Shown: positions 52,642-62,610, numbered from the stretch's first letter. The stretch: DNA of 64,000 bases from an uncultured Sphingomonadaceae bacterium (GCA_913060895.1 CAJXSN010000001.1:62001-126000), one strand, 5' to 3'. Program-made: numbers and translations. Notes: generated by a model from the letters alone, not told the origin.

Positions 52642-52923
52642 CTACTTCTCCTTCTTCTTATACATTGCCAGCATCCGCTCCGTCACGGCAAAACCGCCGA
52701 AGATGTTGATACTGGCCAGCACCACGCCAGCCAGCCCCAGCCATTTGGCGATCGCGCTTCCGGCTTCCGCGCTGGCAATCAGCGCGCCAACTATGATGAC
52801 GCTGGAAATCGCGTTGGTCACCGCCATTAGCGGTGTGTGCAGGGCAGGAGTGACCGACCAGACCACGTAATAACCCACAAAGCAGGCCAGCACGAAAATC
52901 GACAAAATTGCGATAAAATCCAT
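52642..52923 (-). CDS. pntAB: NAD(P) transhydrogenase alpha subunit, membrane part
   Basis: 93-residue protein with three hydrophobic segments, corresponding to the C-terminal membrane domain of PntA encoded separately, as in Rhodospirillum-type split alpha subunits. FVGYYVVWSVTPALHTPLMAVTNAISSV and GFAVTERMLAM are diagnostic. ATG 52923 shares a base with the stop of the upstream secreted-protein gene (TGATG), confirming that the inserted genes are part of the operon. Confidence 0.95.
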   Translation of the reverse strand: MDFIAILSIFVLACFVGYYVVWSVTPALHTPLMAVTNAISSVIIVGALIASAEAGSAIAKWLGLAGVVLASINIFGGFAVTERMLAMYKKKEK

Positions 52924-53339
52924 CAATCAGTTCTCGCCATATTTGCGATTGCGATTTCAATCCGGTCCATTGCCGCATTGGCGACTGCCGCGTTCAATTC
53001 ATCCATCTCCAGACGCTCATCATCTGTCAAAACCGGACAATTGATATCGATCAAGCTCATCTGATAGTCGTAATCAGCCTTAGCGATAATGAAGTTCATT
53101 TTTTGTCGATGCGACAGGTGCCTATCGCGCAAAGCGACATATCGCTCCTTAACAGCCGTCAAACCATCGGGCTCGCCACAAGGGTGAAATAATGTGGCAA
53201 CCGCGACACCCGCTTCGGCACGTAGGCGTGCGCCTGATTTTGCGTCCTCTGCCGAATAACCGGTATCGTCTGGTTTTTCTGCCGCAGCGGGACCGGCCAG
53301 CAGCGCACCCGCGAAACCGGCATATAACAAGAATTTCAT
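52923..53339 (-). CDS. Secreted protein within the pnt operon
   Basis: 138 residues from ATG 53339, which has GGAGA 8 bases upstream; upstream in-frame starts lack this. A signal peptide (KFLLYAGFAGALLAGPAAA) precedes a helical domain with two cysteines (HPCGEP, DINCPVL). Its C-terminal half resembles the neighbouring 139-residue lipoprotein: both read ADYxYxxxIxxxxC and end with a helix containing D-x-I-(x)-I-A-(N/L) and M. No known family is recognised. Confidence 0.7.
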   Translation of the reverse strand: MKFLLYAGFAGALLAGPAAAEKPDDTGYSAEDAKSGARLRAEAGVAVATLFHPCGEPDGLTAVKERYVALRDRHLSHRQKMNFIIAKADYDYQMSLIDINCPVLTDDERLEMDELNAAVANAAMDRIEIAIANMARTD

Positions 53340-53362
53340 TGCGGGTCTCTCCATCACGATGC

Positions 53363-53782
53363 TCAGGTGACCCCGGCCGCAGCTTCCATGCGGGTCAGAG
53401 CGTTGTCGATCTTCTCCAACTCGCCGTCTATCTGGCCTTCGGTTTCTGCGGTGTCCGTTTCGCCGCAGGGTGCATCATTGATGGTCCAGTAATGCTCGTA
53501 ATCCGCCCGCACGACCGCCAGATCGATAGCCAGAGCCGTTCCCGCGACGCGCTCTTCCAGCGCGGCCATTCGGGTGCGCAGCGGTTCGTATCTGGCCAGC
53601 TGCTCCTCTTCTTCGGAATAGGGGCAAACCGGATCCAGACCAGCCACGGCTTCGCGCGCACCATAGCGGAAATCGGCCCCCGCAGTGGCAGCATCCACAC
53701 TGTAACTGCTGGCGCCCGATTGCATTCCGTCACAGGCGCCCAGGGCCAATAATGGTAACGCCAGGATCATCGGTTTCTTCAT
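53363..53782 (-). CDS. Lipoprotein within the pnt operon
   Basis: 139-residue predicted lipoprotein with a lipobox LALGAC (Cys17). The mature part has Cys in DPVCPYSEE and APCGETD, and heptad-like helices (LRTRMAALEERVAG, GELEKIDNALTRMEAA). Likely paralogue of the adjacent 138-residue secreted protein. The ATG overlaps the pntAA stop (ATGA), so it is translated with the transhydrogenase. Function unknown. Confidence 0.7.
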   Translation of the reverse strand: MKKPMILALPLLALGACDGMQSGASSYSVDAATAGADFRYGAREAVAGLDPVCPYSEEEEQLARYEPLRTRMAALEERVAGTALAIDLAVVRADYEHYWTINDAPCGETDTAETEGQIDGELEKIDNALTRMEAAAGVT

Positions 53783-54915
53783 GCTGTCAGCCTTTCATGG
53801 ACGACCTTGCCACCCTTCGTCAGTCGGACCGCATCGCCGATTTCCTCGTCCAGTGCGATTGCGCCTGCGTCCTCGTCCCAGAAGGCAGACAGGAAATTGA
53901 ACAGATTGCGGGAGAACAGCGCCGAAGTATCAGGTGACAGTTCCGCCGGAGTATTGCTGTAGCCCATAATGCTGACGCCGTGGCGTTCGACAATCTCGTC
54001 AGGTTTGCTGCCCTCGACATTCCCGCCCTGAGCTGTCGCCAGATCGAAAATGACACTGCCATGCCGCATCGTGGCGATCTGCGCGTCGGAGACGAGGCGC
54101 GGTGCATCGCGGCCGGGAATCAGAGCGGTGGTGATGACGATATCCTGCTTCGCGATATGGCTGGATACCAAGGCAGCTTGCGCCTTCTGATACTCCTCGC
54201 TCATTTCGGTGGCGTATCCGCCGGAGCCTTCGCCTTCGATACCGGCGACATCTTCCACGAAAACAGGTTTTGCACCCAGCGACTGAATCTGTTCCTTGGT
54301 TGCGGAGCGAACGTCGGTGGCGGAAACCTGCGCGCCCAGACGCCTTGCCGTTGCAATCGCCTGAAGACCGGCCACGCCCACACCCATAATGAACACGCGC
54401 GCGGCCTGCACTGTACCGGCTGCAGTCATCATCATTGGGAAGGCGCGGCCATACTGGTCTGCTGCGGCAATCACCGCCTTGTAACCTGAAAGGTTGGACT
54501 GGCTCGAGAGGACATCCATGCTCTGCGCGCGGGTAATGCGCGGCATGAATTCCATCGACAGAGCTTCAAACCCTGCCTTGGCGTAGGCGTCGACCAGATC
54601 GCGCCGCTGGAACGGATCGAAGGTGGCGGCAACCATTGCGCCGTCTTTCGCGCCTGCCAGATCGAGCGGGTCGGGTGCGCGGATACCCATTACGATGTCC
54701 GCACCTTCAACAGCCTTGGCCGCACCGCATACAGTCGCCCCGGCTGCGGTATAGTCGCTATCGGAAATGGCAGCGTTCAGCCCCGCCCCTTCCTCGATCG
54801 CCACATCGGCTCCCAGCGCGATGAATTTCTTCGCGGTCTCCGGTGTCAGCGCAACGCGGGTCTCACCCGCAGCACGCTCTTTCAGGATGGCAATACGCAA
54901 GAGGTCAGTCGGCAA
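53779..54915 (-). CDS. pntAA: NAD(P) transhydrogenase alpha subunit, NAD part
   Basis: Soluble NAD(H)-binding domain (dI) of the transhydrogenase, related to alanine dehydrogenase. LRIAILKERAAGETRVALTPETAKK starts the conserved region; VFIMGVGVAGLQAIATARRLGAQV is the nucleotide fold near 175 and TTALIPGRDAPRL lies near 260. The start is TTG 54915 or, better placed for the family, TTG 54900, just after the stop of the upstream aa3 subunit gene; neither has a Shine-Dalgarno, so translation is probably coupled. Confidence 0.94.
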   Translation of the reverse strand: MPTDLLRIAILKERAAGETRVALTPETAKKFIALGADVAIEEGAGLNAAISDSDYTAAGATVCGAAKAVEGADIVMGIRAPDPLDLAGAKDGAMVAATFDPFQRRDLVDAYAKAGFEALSMEFMPRITRAQSMDVLSSQSNLSGYKAVIAAADQYGRAFPMMMTAAGTVQAARVFIMGVGVAGLQAIATARRLGAQVSATDVRSATKEQIQSLGAKPVFVEDVAGIEGEGSGGYATEMSEEYQKAQAALVSSHIAKQDIVITTALIPGRDAPRLVSDAQIATMRHGSVIFDLATAQGGNVEGSKPDEIVERHGVSIMGYSNTPAELSPDTSALFSRNLFNFLSAFWDEDAGAIALDEEIGDAVRLTKGGKVVHERLTA

Positions 54916-55027
54916 TCAGAACAACGACAATCAGCGTGATGAAGCAAATGAGCGGAACGGCCCATTTGAGCATGCCGATGAAGCTGTCGTAAGTGTTCTT
55001 TGCAGACTCGATATTCTTCGCAGCCAT
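54905..55027 (-). CDS. aa3-type cytochrome c oxidase subunit IV
   Basis: A 40-residue protein, too short for usual ORF cut-offs. Residues 1-20 are polar (AAKNIESAKNTYDSFIGMLKW) and the rest is a single transmembrane helix ending LIAD, the pattern of the small subunit IV of bacterial aa3 oxidases. In alphaproteobacteria this gene is often found upstream of the pnt genes. Its TGA lies just ahead of the pntAA start region, so it probably leads the operon. Confidence 0.88.
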   Translation of the reverse strand: MAAKNIESAKNTYDSFIGMLKWAVPLICFITLIVVVLIAD

Positions 55028-55147
55028 TTCCTGTAATCCTCAATTGGTAGTGTCGGTTATAAATATGTTCCTATCGCTGCGCATCGTCCCTTACAAGAGG
55101 GGTTAGGCCACGCTCCGCACCTGCACGCGCCCTCAATTCCGACAGCC

Positions 55148-55162
55148 TTAACACGAACTTTA
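55148..55162 (+). promoter_or_regulatory. Possible CtrA-like site
   Basis: TTAA, then 7 bases, then TTTA, one mismatch from the CtrA consensus TTAA-N7-TTAA, about 52 bases upstream of the NtrC-like gene. A single near match is weak evidence. Confidence 0.25.
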
Positions 55163-55213
55163 CCCCCTGCATCTATCGCCGGTGTCTGTACCGCACTGGG
55201 ACGGTTTTGGGGA

Positions 55214-56635
55214 ATGATGGCCGAAGAAGAGACCCGTCTGCTGATGCTGATCGATGACGAACCGGCCCAGAGCCGCCTCGTCACAGCTCTCGCCGCGCGC
55301 GAGGGCTGGCGCACGATCGTCGTCAAGGACAGCGAAACGGCCATTGCCACGCTTGGTACGCGCGAAGGGATGCAACTGTCCGCCATTATTCTGGACCAAT
55401 GGGTCCCGGGCGATGATGCCTGCACCCTGATCAGTGAACTGAAAAGCCGGCGCCCTGCCCTGCCGATCCTGATGCTGACCACCAGCGCCAGCCCCCTGCT
55501 TGCCGTCGAGGCCATGCGCGCAGGGGCAACCGACTATCTGATAAAACCGATCGCACCCGACAGCCTGATGTGCGCGCTGACCAGCGCGACCCGCAAGGAA
55601 GCGCCACGCGACGAATTGCAGCCACTGACCGAGAAGATCGACGCCGACCTCGATTTCGATTCGATGATCGGCACAGCGGCGGAGTTCCGCACCGCTCTTG
55701 CCCGCGCGGCGAAGACAGCACGCGGTCACGGCCATGTGCTGATCGAAGGCGAGAACGGCACCGGCAAGGAAATGCTGCTGCGTGCCATGCTTGCGGCCAG
55801 CCCCCGCGCCAAGGCCCCGCACCGTCTGCTCAATATCGGCGGCGTACCGGCAAACTCTATCGAATCCGCTTTATTCGGCCATGAACCGGGTGCCTTCCCG
55901 GGCGCGTTCGACCGGCAGATCGGGGCCATCCAGTTCTGCGACGGCGGCACTCTGGTGCTTGACGAAGTCGACCGGCTGGGGCCCGCTTTACAGGCCCGGC
56001 TCACCGATGTGCTGACAAAGGGCATCGTGCGCCCGGTAGGCGCAACGCACGGTTTCAAAGTCGACGTTCGCATCCTGTCCGCCAGCAATATGCCACTGGA
56101 CGAGCTTGTGGCAGGCAACCAGTTTGATGCGGATTTGCTCAAGGCACTGGGTGCGGTTCGCATCACCCTGCCGCCCTTGCGAGACCGGGCTAGCGATATT
56201 TCCGCCTTGGCCCGCCATTTCCTTGCCCGCATCGGCGAACAGCCGGGCCTGCGGCATCTGTCGCTGGCCGACAGCGCGCTGAACCTGCTTGGCGCTTACG
56301 ACTGGCCGGGCAATGTCCGCCAGTTGCAGACCGTCTTGTTCCGCGCCGCCGTATTCTGCGAAGGCGAAGCCCTGACCGCCAGCGATTTTCCGCAATTGTC
56401 CGAACTGCTGGGCGAGATGGACGAAAGCAGCGTACCGTTGCAGGAAGCCATCGGCGTAATGCTATACACAGAAGACGGTAATCTGCGCCCGCTGGAGGAG
56501 ATCGAGGCCGATGTCATACGCCTTGCGATCGGGCATTACCGGGGACGCATGACCGAAGTGGCCCGCCGTCTGGGCATCGGGCGATCCACACTTTACCGCA
56601 AGCTTTCCGATCTGGGCATCGACAACGCCGCCTGA
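55214..56635 (+). CDS. Degenerate NtrC-like response regulator
   Basis: 473 residues in the layout receiver (about 8-125) – AAA+ (about 148-375) – Fis-type HTH (about 430-470). The receiver keeps the phosphorylated Asp61 and Lys111. Walker A (GENGTGKE, 179-186) and Walker B (LVLDE, Asp250-Glu251) are present. The sigma-54 contact loop reads GAFPGA (226-231) rather than GAFTGA, and FDADLLKAL (304-312) replaces FRxDLxxRL, so both arginine-finger positions are lost. The HTH reads TEVARRLGIGRSTLYRKLSDLGI. It probably binds DNA but cannot act as a normal sigma-54 activator. Divergent from the pnt operon. Confidence 0.88.
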   Translation: MMAEEETRLLMLIDDEPAQSRLVTALAAREGWRTIVVKDSETAIATLGTREGMQLSAIILDQWVPGDDACTLISELKSRRPALPILMLTTSASPLLAVEAMRAGATDYLIKPIAPDSLMCALTSATRKEAPRDELQPLTEKIDADLDFDSMIGTAAEFRTALARAAKTARGHGHVLIEGENGTGKEMLLRAMLAASPRAKAPHRLLNIGGVPANSIESALFGHEPGAFPGAFDRQIGAIQFCDGGTLVLDEVDRLGPALQARLTDVLTKGIVRPVGATHGFKVDVRILSASNMPLDELVAGNQFDADLLKALGAVRITLPPLRDRASDISALARHFLARIGEQPGLRHLSLADSALNLLGAYDWPGNVRQLQTVLFRAAVFCEGEALTASDFPQLSELLGEMDESSVPLQEAIGVMLYTEDGNLRPLEEIEADVIRLAIGHYRGRMTEVARRLGIGRSTLYRKLSDLGIDNAA

Positions 56636-56655
56636 TTTCGCCTAGCGGATGCGGC

Positions 56656-57417
56656 ATGACAGACCGCAATCCATTCGCCGATACCACCGCCCTTGTTACC
56701 GGAGCCGCCAGCGGCATCGGCGCTGCCTGTGCCCGCTGGTTGGACCGGCAGGGCGTGGCGCGTCTTGTGCTGGTCGATCCCGATGCCGCAGGACTGGCCG
56801 CGCTCGATCTCTCCTGCGCGGTTGACGCTATAGAGGGTTCGGTAGCGGACGAGGGGCTGTGGCATCGTCTCGATGAAAGCCATCCCGAAATAGACTTTGC
56901 CGTGGTCAATGCCGGGGTCGGCGGATCAGGCGTACTGGCCGAGCACAGCCTTGAGGAATGGCGCCGCGTCATGTCGGTCAATCTGGATGGCGCATTCCTG
57001 ACCTTGTCCTATGCCATGCGCGCGATGAAGCGTGCGGGCGGTGGCAGCGCCGTCGTTGTTGCTTCCATCACCGGAAGCAAGCCTGTCGCAGGTATTGGCG
57101 CTTACGGTGTGGCGAAGGCAGGGGTCGCCCATATGGCCCGGATCGCCGCGCTGGAGGGTGCGCCCGACGGCATTCGGGTGAACGCCGTCGCACCCGGCGG
57201 AGTGGACACGGCAATCTGGAACGGCTCCCCGCAATTCCAGCAATCGGTAGAGGCCAATGGCCGCGATGCCACTCTAAAGGCGATGGCCGTCGGCACTCCG
57301 CGCGGCCGCTTCGCCGCACCAGACGAACTGGCGGCGCAGATCGGGTTCCTGCTGTCCGATGCCGCGGCCAATATAACCGGCGAAGTAATGGTAACAGATG
57401 GCGGCTATTCTCTCTGA
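56656..57417 (+). CDS. SDR family oxidoreductase
   Basis: 253-residue classical short-chain dehydrogenase. TGAASGIG (15-22), NAGVG (85-89), Ser137, Tyr150 and Lys154 form the cofactor and catalytic set, and the C-terminal ANITGEVMVTDGGYSL is the usual NAD(P)-dependent ending. An Asp in VLVDPD near 41 favours NAD(H). The substrate is unknown. It starts about 20 bases after the NtrC-like gene on the same strand. Confidence 0.92.
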   Translation: MTDRNPFADTTALVTGAASGIGAACARWLDRQGVARLVLVDPDAAGLAALDLSCAVDAIEGSVADEGLWHRLDESHPEIDFAVVNAGVGGSGVLAEHSLEEWRRVMSVNLDGAFLTLSYAMRAMKRAGGGSAVVVASITGSKPVAGIGAYGVAKAGVAHMARIAALEGAPDGIRVNAVAPGGVDTAIWNGSPQFQQSVEANGRDATLKAMAVGTPRGRFAAPDELAAQIGFLLSDAAANITGEVMVTDGGYSL

Positions 57418-57434
57418 ACCTGACGCAGCTGCGC

Positions 57435-58685
57435 CTATTGCGGGGCGTTCTCTCCACCGGGTATCATGCGTTCGTCGCGCATAATCGGCGGGGCATCGCC
57501 AACTGTCGTTGTTCCTTCAATGACGTCCGGATCCTCCCAGAAAAAGCCTTGTTCAGCGCGCATCTCGCCTTCGCTACCGCGCAGTGACAGATTTACGGTT
57601 TTTGCATCCCAGTCGATTTCCACCAGCCCGAAATTCTCTTCCGAGATAAAATCCGTGATCCGCATCGGGTCCGGCTCGCGCGCAGTGTTGCTTTCCGTGG
57701 TTCCGAAGGCGAGGTTGAGCGAACTGCTGGTCAGTTCCCACACCCGCTCTCCCGCGCCCAAGGGCATATCGCTATAAACCCCGCCGGCGTGGCGGTCGCC
57801 CGACAGGATCACCAGCCCGCTTTCCTCCCGCTGGCCCAGCATTCCATACAGTTTTGCGCGTTCCGTCGGTAGCTGCTCCCAGCTTTCGTAATCATGCGCA
57901 TCGGTCAGCACCTGAATGGACGAAACCAGAACCCGCAAGTCCGCCGGCTTCGCCAGTTCCTGCTGCAACCACGCCCATTGTGCGCCGCCCAGCATGGTCT
58001 TGCTCTCATCCGATGAAGGCACATACGGGCCGAGCGGCAGGCGGTCTTCGGTGTAAGGCATCCGCTGGAAATCGGACCGGAAGAAGCGGGTATCGAGAAT
58101 GATGAGCTGCACCCGGCGGTCGCCCTGCCCGAATGTACGGCTTTCATAGATACCCGGGCGGGAGCGGACTTCTGCAGGCGATCCCCAATAGGTCTCGTAG
58201 ATGTCCTCGGCAAAACTGCGGAAGGCGAAGTTCGCGCCGCCATCATTGTGGCCGAAATCATGGTCGTCCCACGAAGTCATCATCGGCACACGGGCGCGGA
58301 AATCCTGAAACTCCGTATGGCTCGACTGCTTGGCATAGGCGTCGCGCAGGGTCGTAAGCGCAGCATCCCCTGACCATAGCTGGTCCCCATACACGTTGTC
58401 GCCAATCAGCAGGAACAGATCAGGGTTTGTCGCTTCGATCTGGCCCCACATATGCTGGCTGCGGGATTGATGGTTGCAGCTCCCGAAGGCGATGCGCTGG
58501 ATCGTGGCTGCGGTGGACGGCAATGGCGCACCAGGAGGTGCTACAGGCATCGCAACTTCGCCTTTGAGCGCTTCGTAATATCCGCTCAGGAAAGCATCGG
58601 GACCGACTGTTACAGTGGCATCCTGTGCGGCCAGCGGGCTCGCGAACAGGAGTGGCAGAACGGCGAGACGGGCTAGCTTTGGCAT
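57435..58685 (-). CDS. PhoD-like alkaline phosphatase/phosphodiesterase
   Basis: 416 residues with a signal peptide (about 1-21, ending PLAAQ). The PhoD metallophosphatase signature is spread through FGSCNHQSRSQHMW, LIGDNVYGD, TSWDDHDFGHNDGG and LSGDRHAGG, which provide the metal-binding Asp, Asn and His residues. Exported PhoD enzymes hydrolyse phosphomono- or diesters. ATG 58685 is chosen over GTG 58688. Convergent with the SDR gene. Confidence 0.9.
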   Translation of the reverse strand: MPKLARLAVLPLLFASPLAAQDATVTVGPDAFLSGYYEALKGEVAMPVAPPGAPLPSTAATIQRIAFGSCNHQSRSQHMWGQIEATNPDLFLLIGDNVYGDQLWSGDAALTTLRDAYAKQSSHTEFQDFRARVPMMTSWDDHDFGHNDGGANFAFRSFAEDIYETYWGSPAEVRSRPGIYESRTFGQGDRRVQLIILDTRFFRSDFQRMPYTEDRLPLGPYVPSSDESKTMLGGAQWAWLQQELAKPADLRVLVSSIQVLTDAHDYESWEQLPTERAKLYGMLGQREESGLVILSGDRHAGGVYSDMPLGAGERVWELTSSSLNLAFGTTESNTAREPDPMRITDFISEENFGLVEIDWDAKTVNLSLRGSEGEMRAEQGFFWEDPDVIEGTTTVGDAPPIMRDERMIPGGENAPQ

Positions 58686-58774
58686 CACAGATCCTTCGGT
58701 ATTGAATGTCGTTGCTGCGTTGTGGCCGTGTGATGTTACGTTGTCGAGACTGACCGGATCGAAACGCCTGTCGC

Positions 58775-59896
58775 TTATTCGGCAGGCAGATCGGCAAAGT
58801 CTGTCAGTGCCGCATCGCGCAGTCCGCGCCAGACATTGCGCGCCTGAACCGTCTCGGCCACGTCGTGAACCCTGAGCAATTGAACCCCTGCCTGCATTCC
58901 GGCAATCGCCAGCGCGATGCTTCCGCCCAGCCGCTGCTCTACCGGAGCTTCGTTGCTCAACGCGCCGATCATCCGTTTGCGGCTGACACCCAGCAACAGC
59001 GGATGGCCCAGCGCATGAAACAGTGGCAGCGCGTTTATAAGCGCAAGGTTGTCTGCCACCTGCTTGCCGAACCCGATACCGGGATCGAGTACGATCCGCT
59101 CTGCCGGAATGCCCGCCGCCAATGCATCGTCGCGGATGGTGCGCAATGCGTCGAACACGTCCAGCACCACATTGTCGCCTGCGCGCTTGTGCAGGTCCGT
59201 TCCGTCGCCCGCATGCATCAGCACCACGGGACAGCCATTGTTCACCACCAGTTCCGGCGAGCGCGGATCGTAGCGCAGGCCGGATACATCGTTGACCATC
59301 GCGGCCCCTGCGCCCAGCGCAGCCTGCATCACCTCGGCGCGGCGGGTGTCGATGCTGATCGCTGCGCCCATCGCGGCGGTGTATTCCACAGCTGGCAGGA
59401 TGCGGGCGATCTCGTCCTGCTCAAGCACGGCCTGAGCCTTGGGCCGCGTGCTTTCCCCGCCGATATCGATCAGCGCTGCGCCGTCTTCCAGCATGGTGGC
59501 GGCATGGGCCTGTCCGACCTCGGGATCGTCCAGAAACGCACCGCCGTCGCTAAAACTGTCGGGCGTGACGTTGAGGATACCCATAATTTGTGGCTGATCC
59601 AGCCGGATCGTCCGGGCCCCAAGCTCCAGCGGCGGATGGGCCAGAGTGAGGTTCGACCATTGCTCAGCGGCATCGGAAGCGGCGTCTTCAGGCAACTGCT
59701 CCAACACATCCTCGAACGTGGCGGGCGAGCAGGTCCAGCGCTGCGTGACCTGTCCATCGTTCCGAAGGATGACAGCAAAACGGTGGGCATAGACCATGCC
59801 GCCAGCAAGGCGGATCGCGTCCCCCTCCTCGCTCTGTGGTCCGGGCACGAAACCGATGGGGCGGATGTAGACGGCTGGGGAGTTCAGGTTTGACAT
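58775..59896 (-). CDS. folP: Dihydropteroate synthase
   Basis: Condenses dihydropterin pyrophosphate with p-aminobenzoate in folate synthesis. The TIM-barrel signatures are intact: IMGILNVTPDSFSDGG (104-119), IDIGGESTRP, INDVSGL-type region (VNDVSGLRYDP), LDPGIGFGKQ and LLGVSRKRMIG. The 373-residue length reflects a roughly 100-residue N-terminal extension that is absent from the 280-residue E. coli enzyme but is found in alphaproteobacterial forms. The start is ATG 59896. Confidence 0.95.
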   Translation of the reverse strand: MSNLNSPAVYIRPIGFVPGPQSEEGDAIRLAGGMVYAHRFAVILRNDGQVTQRWTCSPATFEDVLEQLPEDAASDAAEQWSNLTLAHPPLELGARTIRLDQPQIMGILNVTPDSFSDGGAFLDDPEVGQAHAATMLEDGAALIDIGGESTRPKAQAVLEQDEIARILPAVEYTAAMGAAISIDTRRAEVMQAALGAGAAMVNDVSGLRYDPRSPELVVNNGCPVVLMHAGDGTDLHKRAGDNVVLDVFDALRTIRDDALAAGIPAERIVLDPGIGFGKQVADNLALINALPLFHALGHPLLLGVSRKRMIGALSNEAPVEQRLGGSIALAIAGMQAGVQLLRVHDVAETVQARNVWRGLRDAALTDFADLPAE

Positions 59897-60084
59897 ACGT
59901 GGGTTATCCTACGGAACGCCAACATATGGAACACTTGAAGCACGGTCTTGGGGGGAAAAGTTTAGAGAGCTTCAAGGGCTGTTCGGCCGTAAAGCTCGCA
60001 TCAAAGGAACAGCGACGATGCACGGCAGCAGCTCTGATCGGATGTACTAGTTTTGATTACCGCAACAGAGTTTCGCTCGGACCC

Positions 60085-61239
60085 TCAGGCGATTTTGCGT
60101 AAGTCATCGGAATCTGCACCGGCGTCGTTCTCGCGCTTCTGCGCGTAAAGTGCCATGTCGGCCTGATGCAAAAGACCTGTCAGAGTAGTGGCTTCATCCG
60201 GGTAACTAGCATAACCAAGACTGGCTCCGACAGGAACGATATGCTCGCCTGTGTCGATCGGCTGGCACAGATGGGCCAATATGGCAGTCGTCCGCATCGA
60301 GAGAGTATCTGAATCGGAAGCACTGCGGAATATCGCCACAAATTCATCGCCGCCAAGGCGACCCACAGTGTCGTCAGGCTGGATGGCGTTGCTCAACCTT
60401 CTTGCGACATGCTGAAGGACACGATCACCTGTACTGTGGCCAAGATCGTCATTTATCCGTTTGAAATCATCCAGGTCGAGCAACACAATCGTGAACGGCT
60501 CGCGGCATTCTATCATCAGTTTCAGTTCGGCCATTACAGCTCGCCGATTGGCGATTTCCGTCAAGACGTCGGTGTTTGCAAATGTTCTGAATTTCTGTTC
60601 GATAGAAATCCGTTCGACCAGAACATCGAATTGCTGGAGGACGAAACGAATCATCAGAATCTCTATGCTCAACATCGCAGCGCCCAGCATCTGATCATTG
60701 AAGCTCCCGGTGAAAAGCAATACCGAAGCTACAGGCGTTATACCCAATAGCAAGCTAGCGACGCCTGCAAAGCGTAGTGTATAAAGACACTGCGCGATGG
60801 CTGTAGTGCCGAAAGCCAGCGAAATCGGCACCATCAATTCAAAACTGAACGTTCCGGTTATGAAGGCAAAGCCGCCGGCAAAGCCCAAAATAGTGACAAC
60901 AATAATGGATATTGCAGTTGTTCTGTGCAGCAAAGCTGGAATTTGGTCCGAAGATACTGGCCCATTCAGCCGTTTTCGCAAGATAATGATGCGTAGCAGG
61001 CAGTATGCGACCAACCCGCCCATCCAGGCATATTGAGCAAATGGCATCCCGCTGTTCGCGCAGATCGCCATAATAATTGCGACGTTAAGCGCTCCCACAG
61101 CCAGAAGCAGCGGTGCGTTGCGTCTGACATTGTCAAGCTGCGTCTGCTGAAGTGCGGCGACAATACCAGGGGGAGGCGGGACGAAAAATCGGTTTCGTAC
61201 CGCTTCGATTATCGAGCGAAAAATCGAACGAGACGACAA
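60085..61239 (-). CDS. Membrane diguanylate cyclase
   Basis: 384 residues: about six hydrophobic helices (about 40-205) then a GGDEF domain with RLGGDEFVAIF intact and LDLDDFKRINDDLGH upstream. It should make c-di-GMP from two GTP. No canonical RxxD inhibition site is visible immediately before GGDEF. The start appears to be TTG 61239, with a purine-rich stretch upstream; no ATG lies near. Gene order here is ccrM – cyclase – folP on the minus strand, with gaps of about 150-190 bases, so separate units are likely. Confidence 0.92.
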   Translation of the reverse strand: MSSRSIFRSIIEAVRNRFFVPPPPGIVAALQQTQLDNVRRNAPLLLAVGALNVAIIMAICANSGMPFAQYAWMGGLVAYCLLRIIILRKRLNGPVSSDQIPALLHRTTAISIIVVTILGFAGGFAFITGTFSFELMVPISLAFGTTAIAQCLYTLRFAGVASLLLGITPVASVLLFTGSFNDQMLGAAMLSIEILMIRFVLQQFDVLVERISIEQKFRTFANTDVLTEIANRRAVMAELKLMIECREPFTIVLLDLDDFKRINDDLGHSTGDRVLQHVARRLSNAIQPDDTVGRLGGDEFVAIFRSASDSDTLSMRTTAILAHLCQPIDTGEHIVPVGASLGYASYPDEATTLTGLLHQADMALYAQKRENDAGADSDDLRKIA

Positions 61240-61392
61240 TTTTTAGGATCCACCCTTCCTGACAAACGAGCGTGATAGACAACGCCCTGCATGTGAAGTT
61301 TCGAAGATAGGGAAATCTGGTAAATCAAAGATTAACACATGCTAAGTAGCACTCCTGAACGCATCTGCGAGTGCAAAGCATTCAAGTTCCGG

Positions 61393-62592
<1,200 letters not shown>

Positions 62593-62597
62593 TCAAG

Positions 62598-62606
62598 TTA
62601 TCCACA
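62598..62606 (+). promoter_or_regulatory. Perfect DnaA box upstream of ccrM
   Basis: TTATCCACA matches the DnaA-binding consensus exactly. It lies 24-32 bases upstream of the ccrM start codon, within the likely 5' leader or promoter. Confidence 0.6.
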
Positions 62607-62610
62607 GGGT

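Noticed and set aside
62598-62606. Replication origin near ccrM
   Set aside because: Only one DnaA box is visible, with no AT-rich unwinding region, dnaA, hemE or parAB nearby; a regulatory box is the simpler reading.
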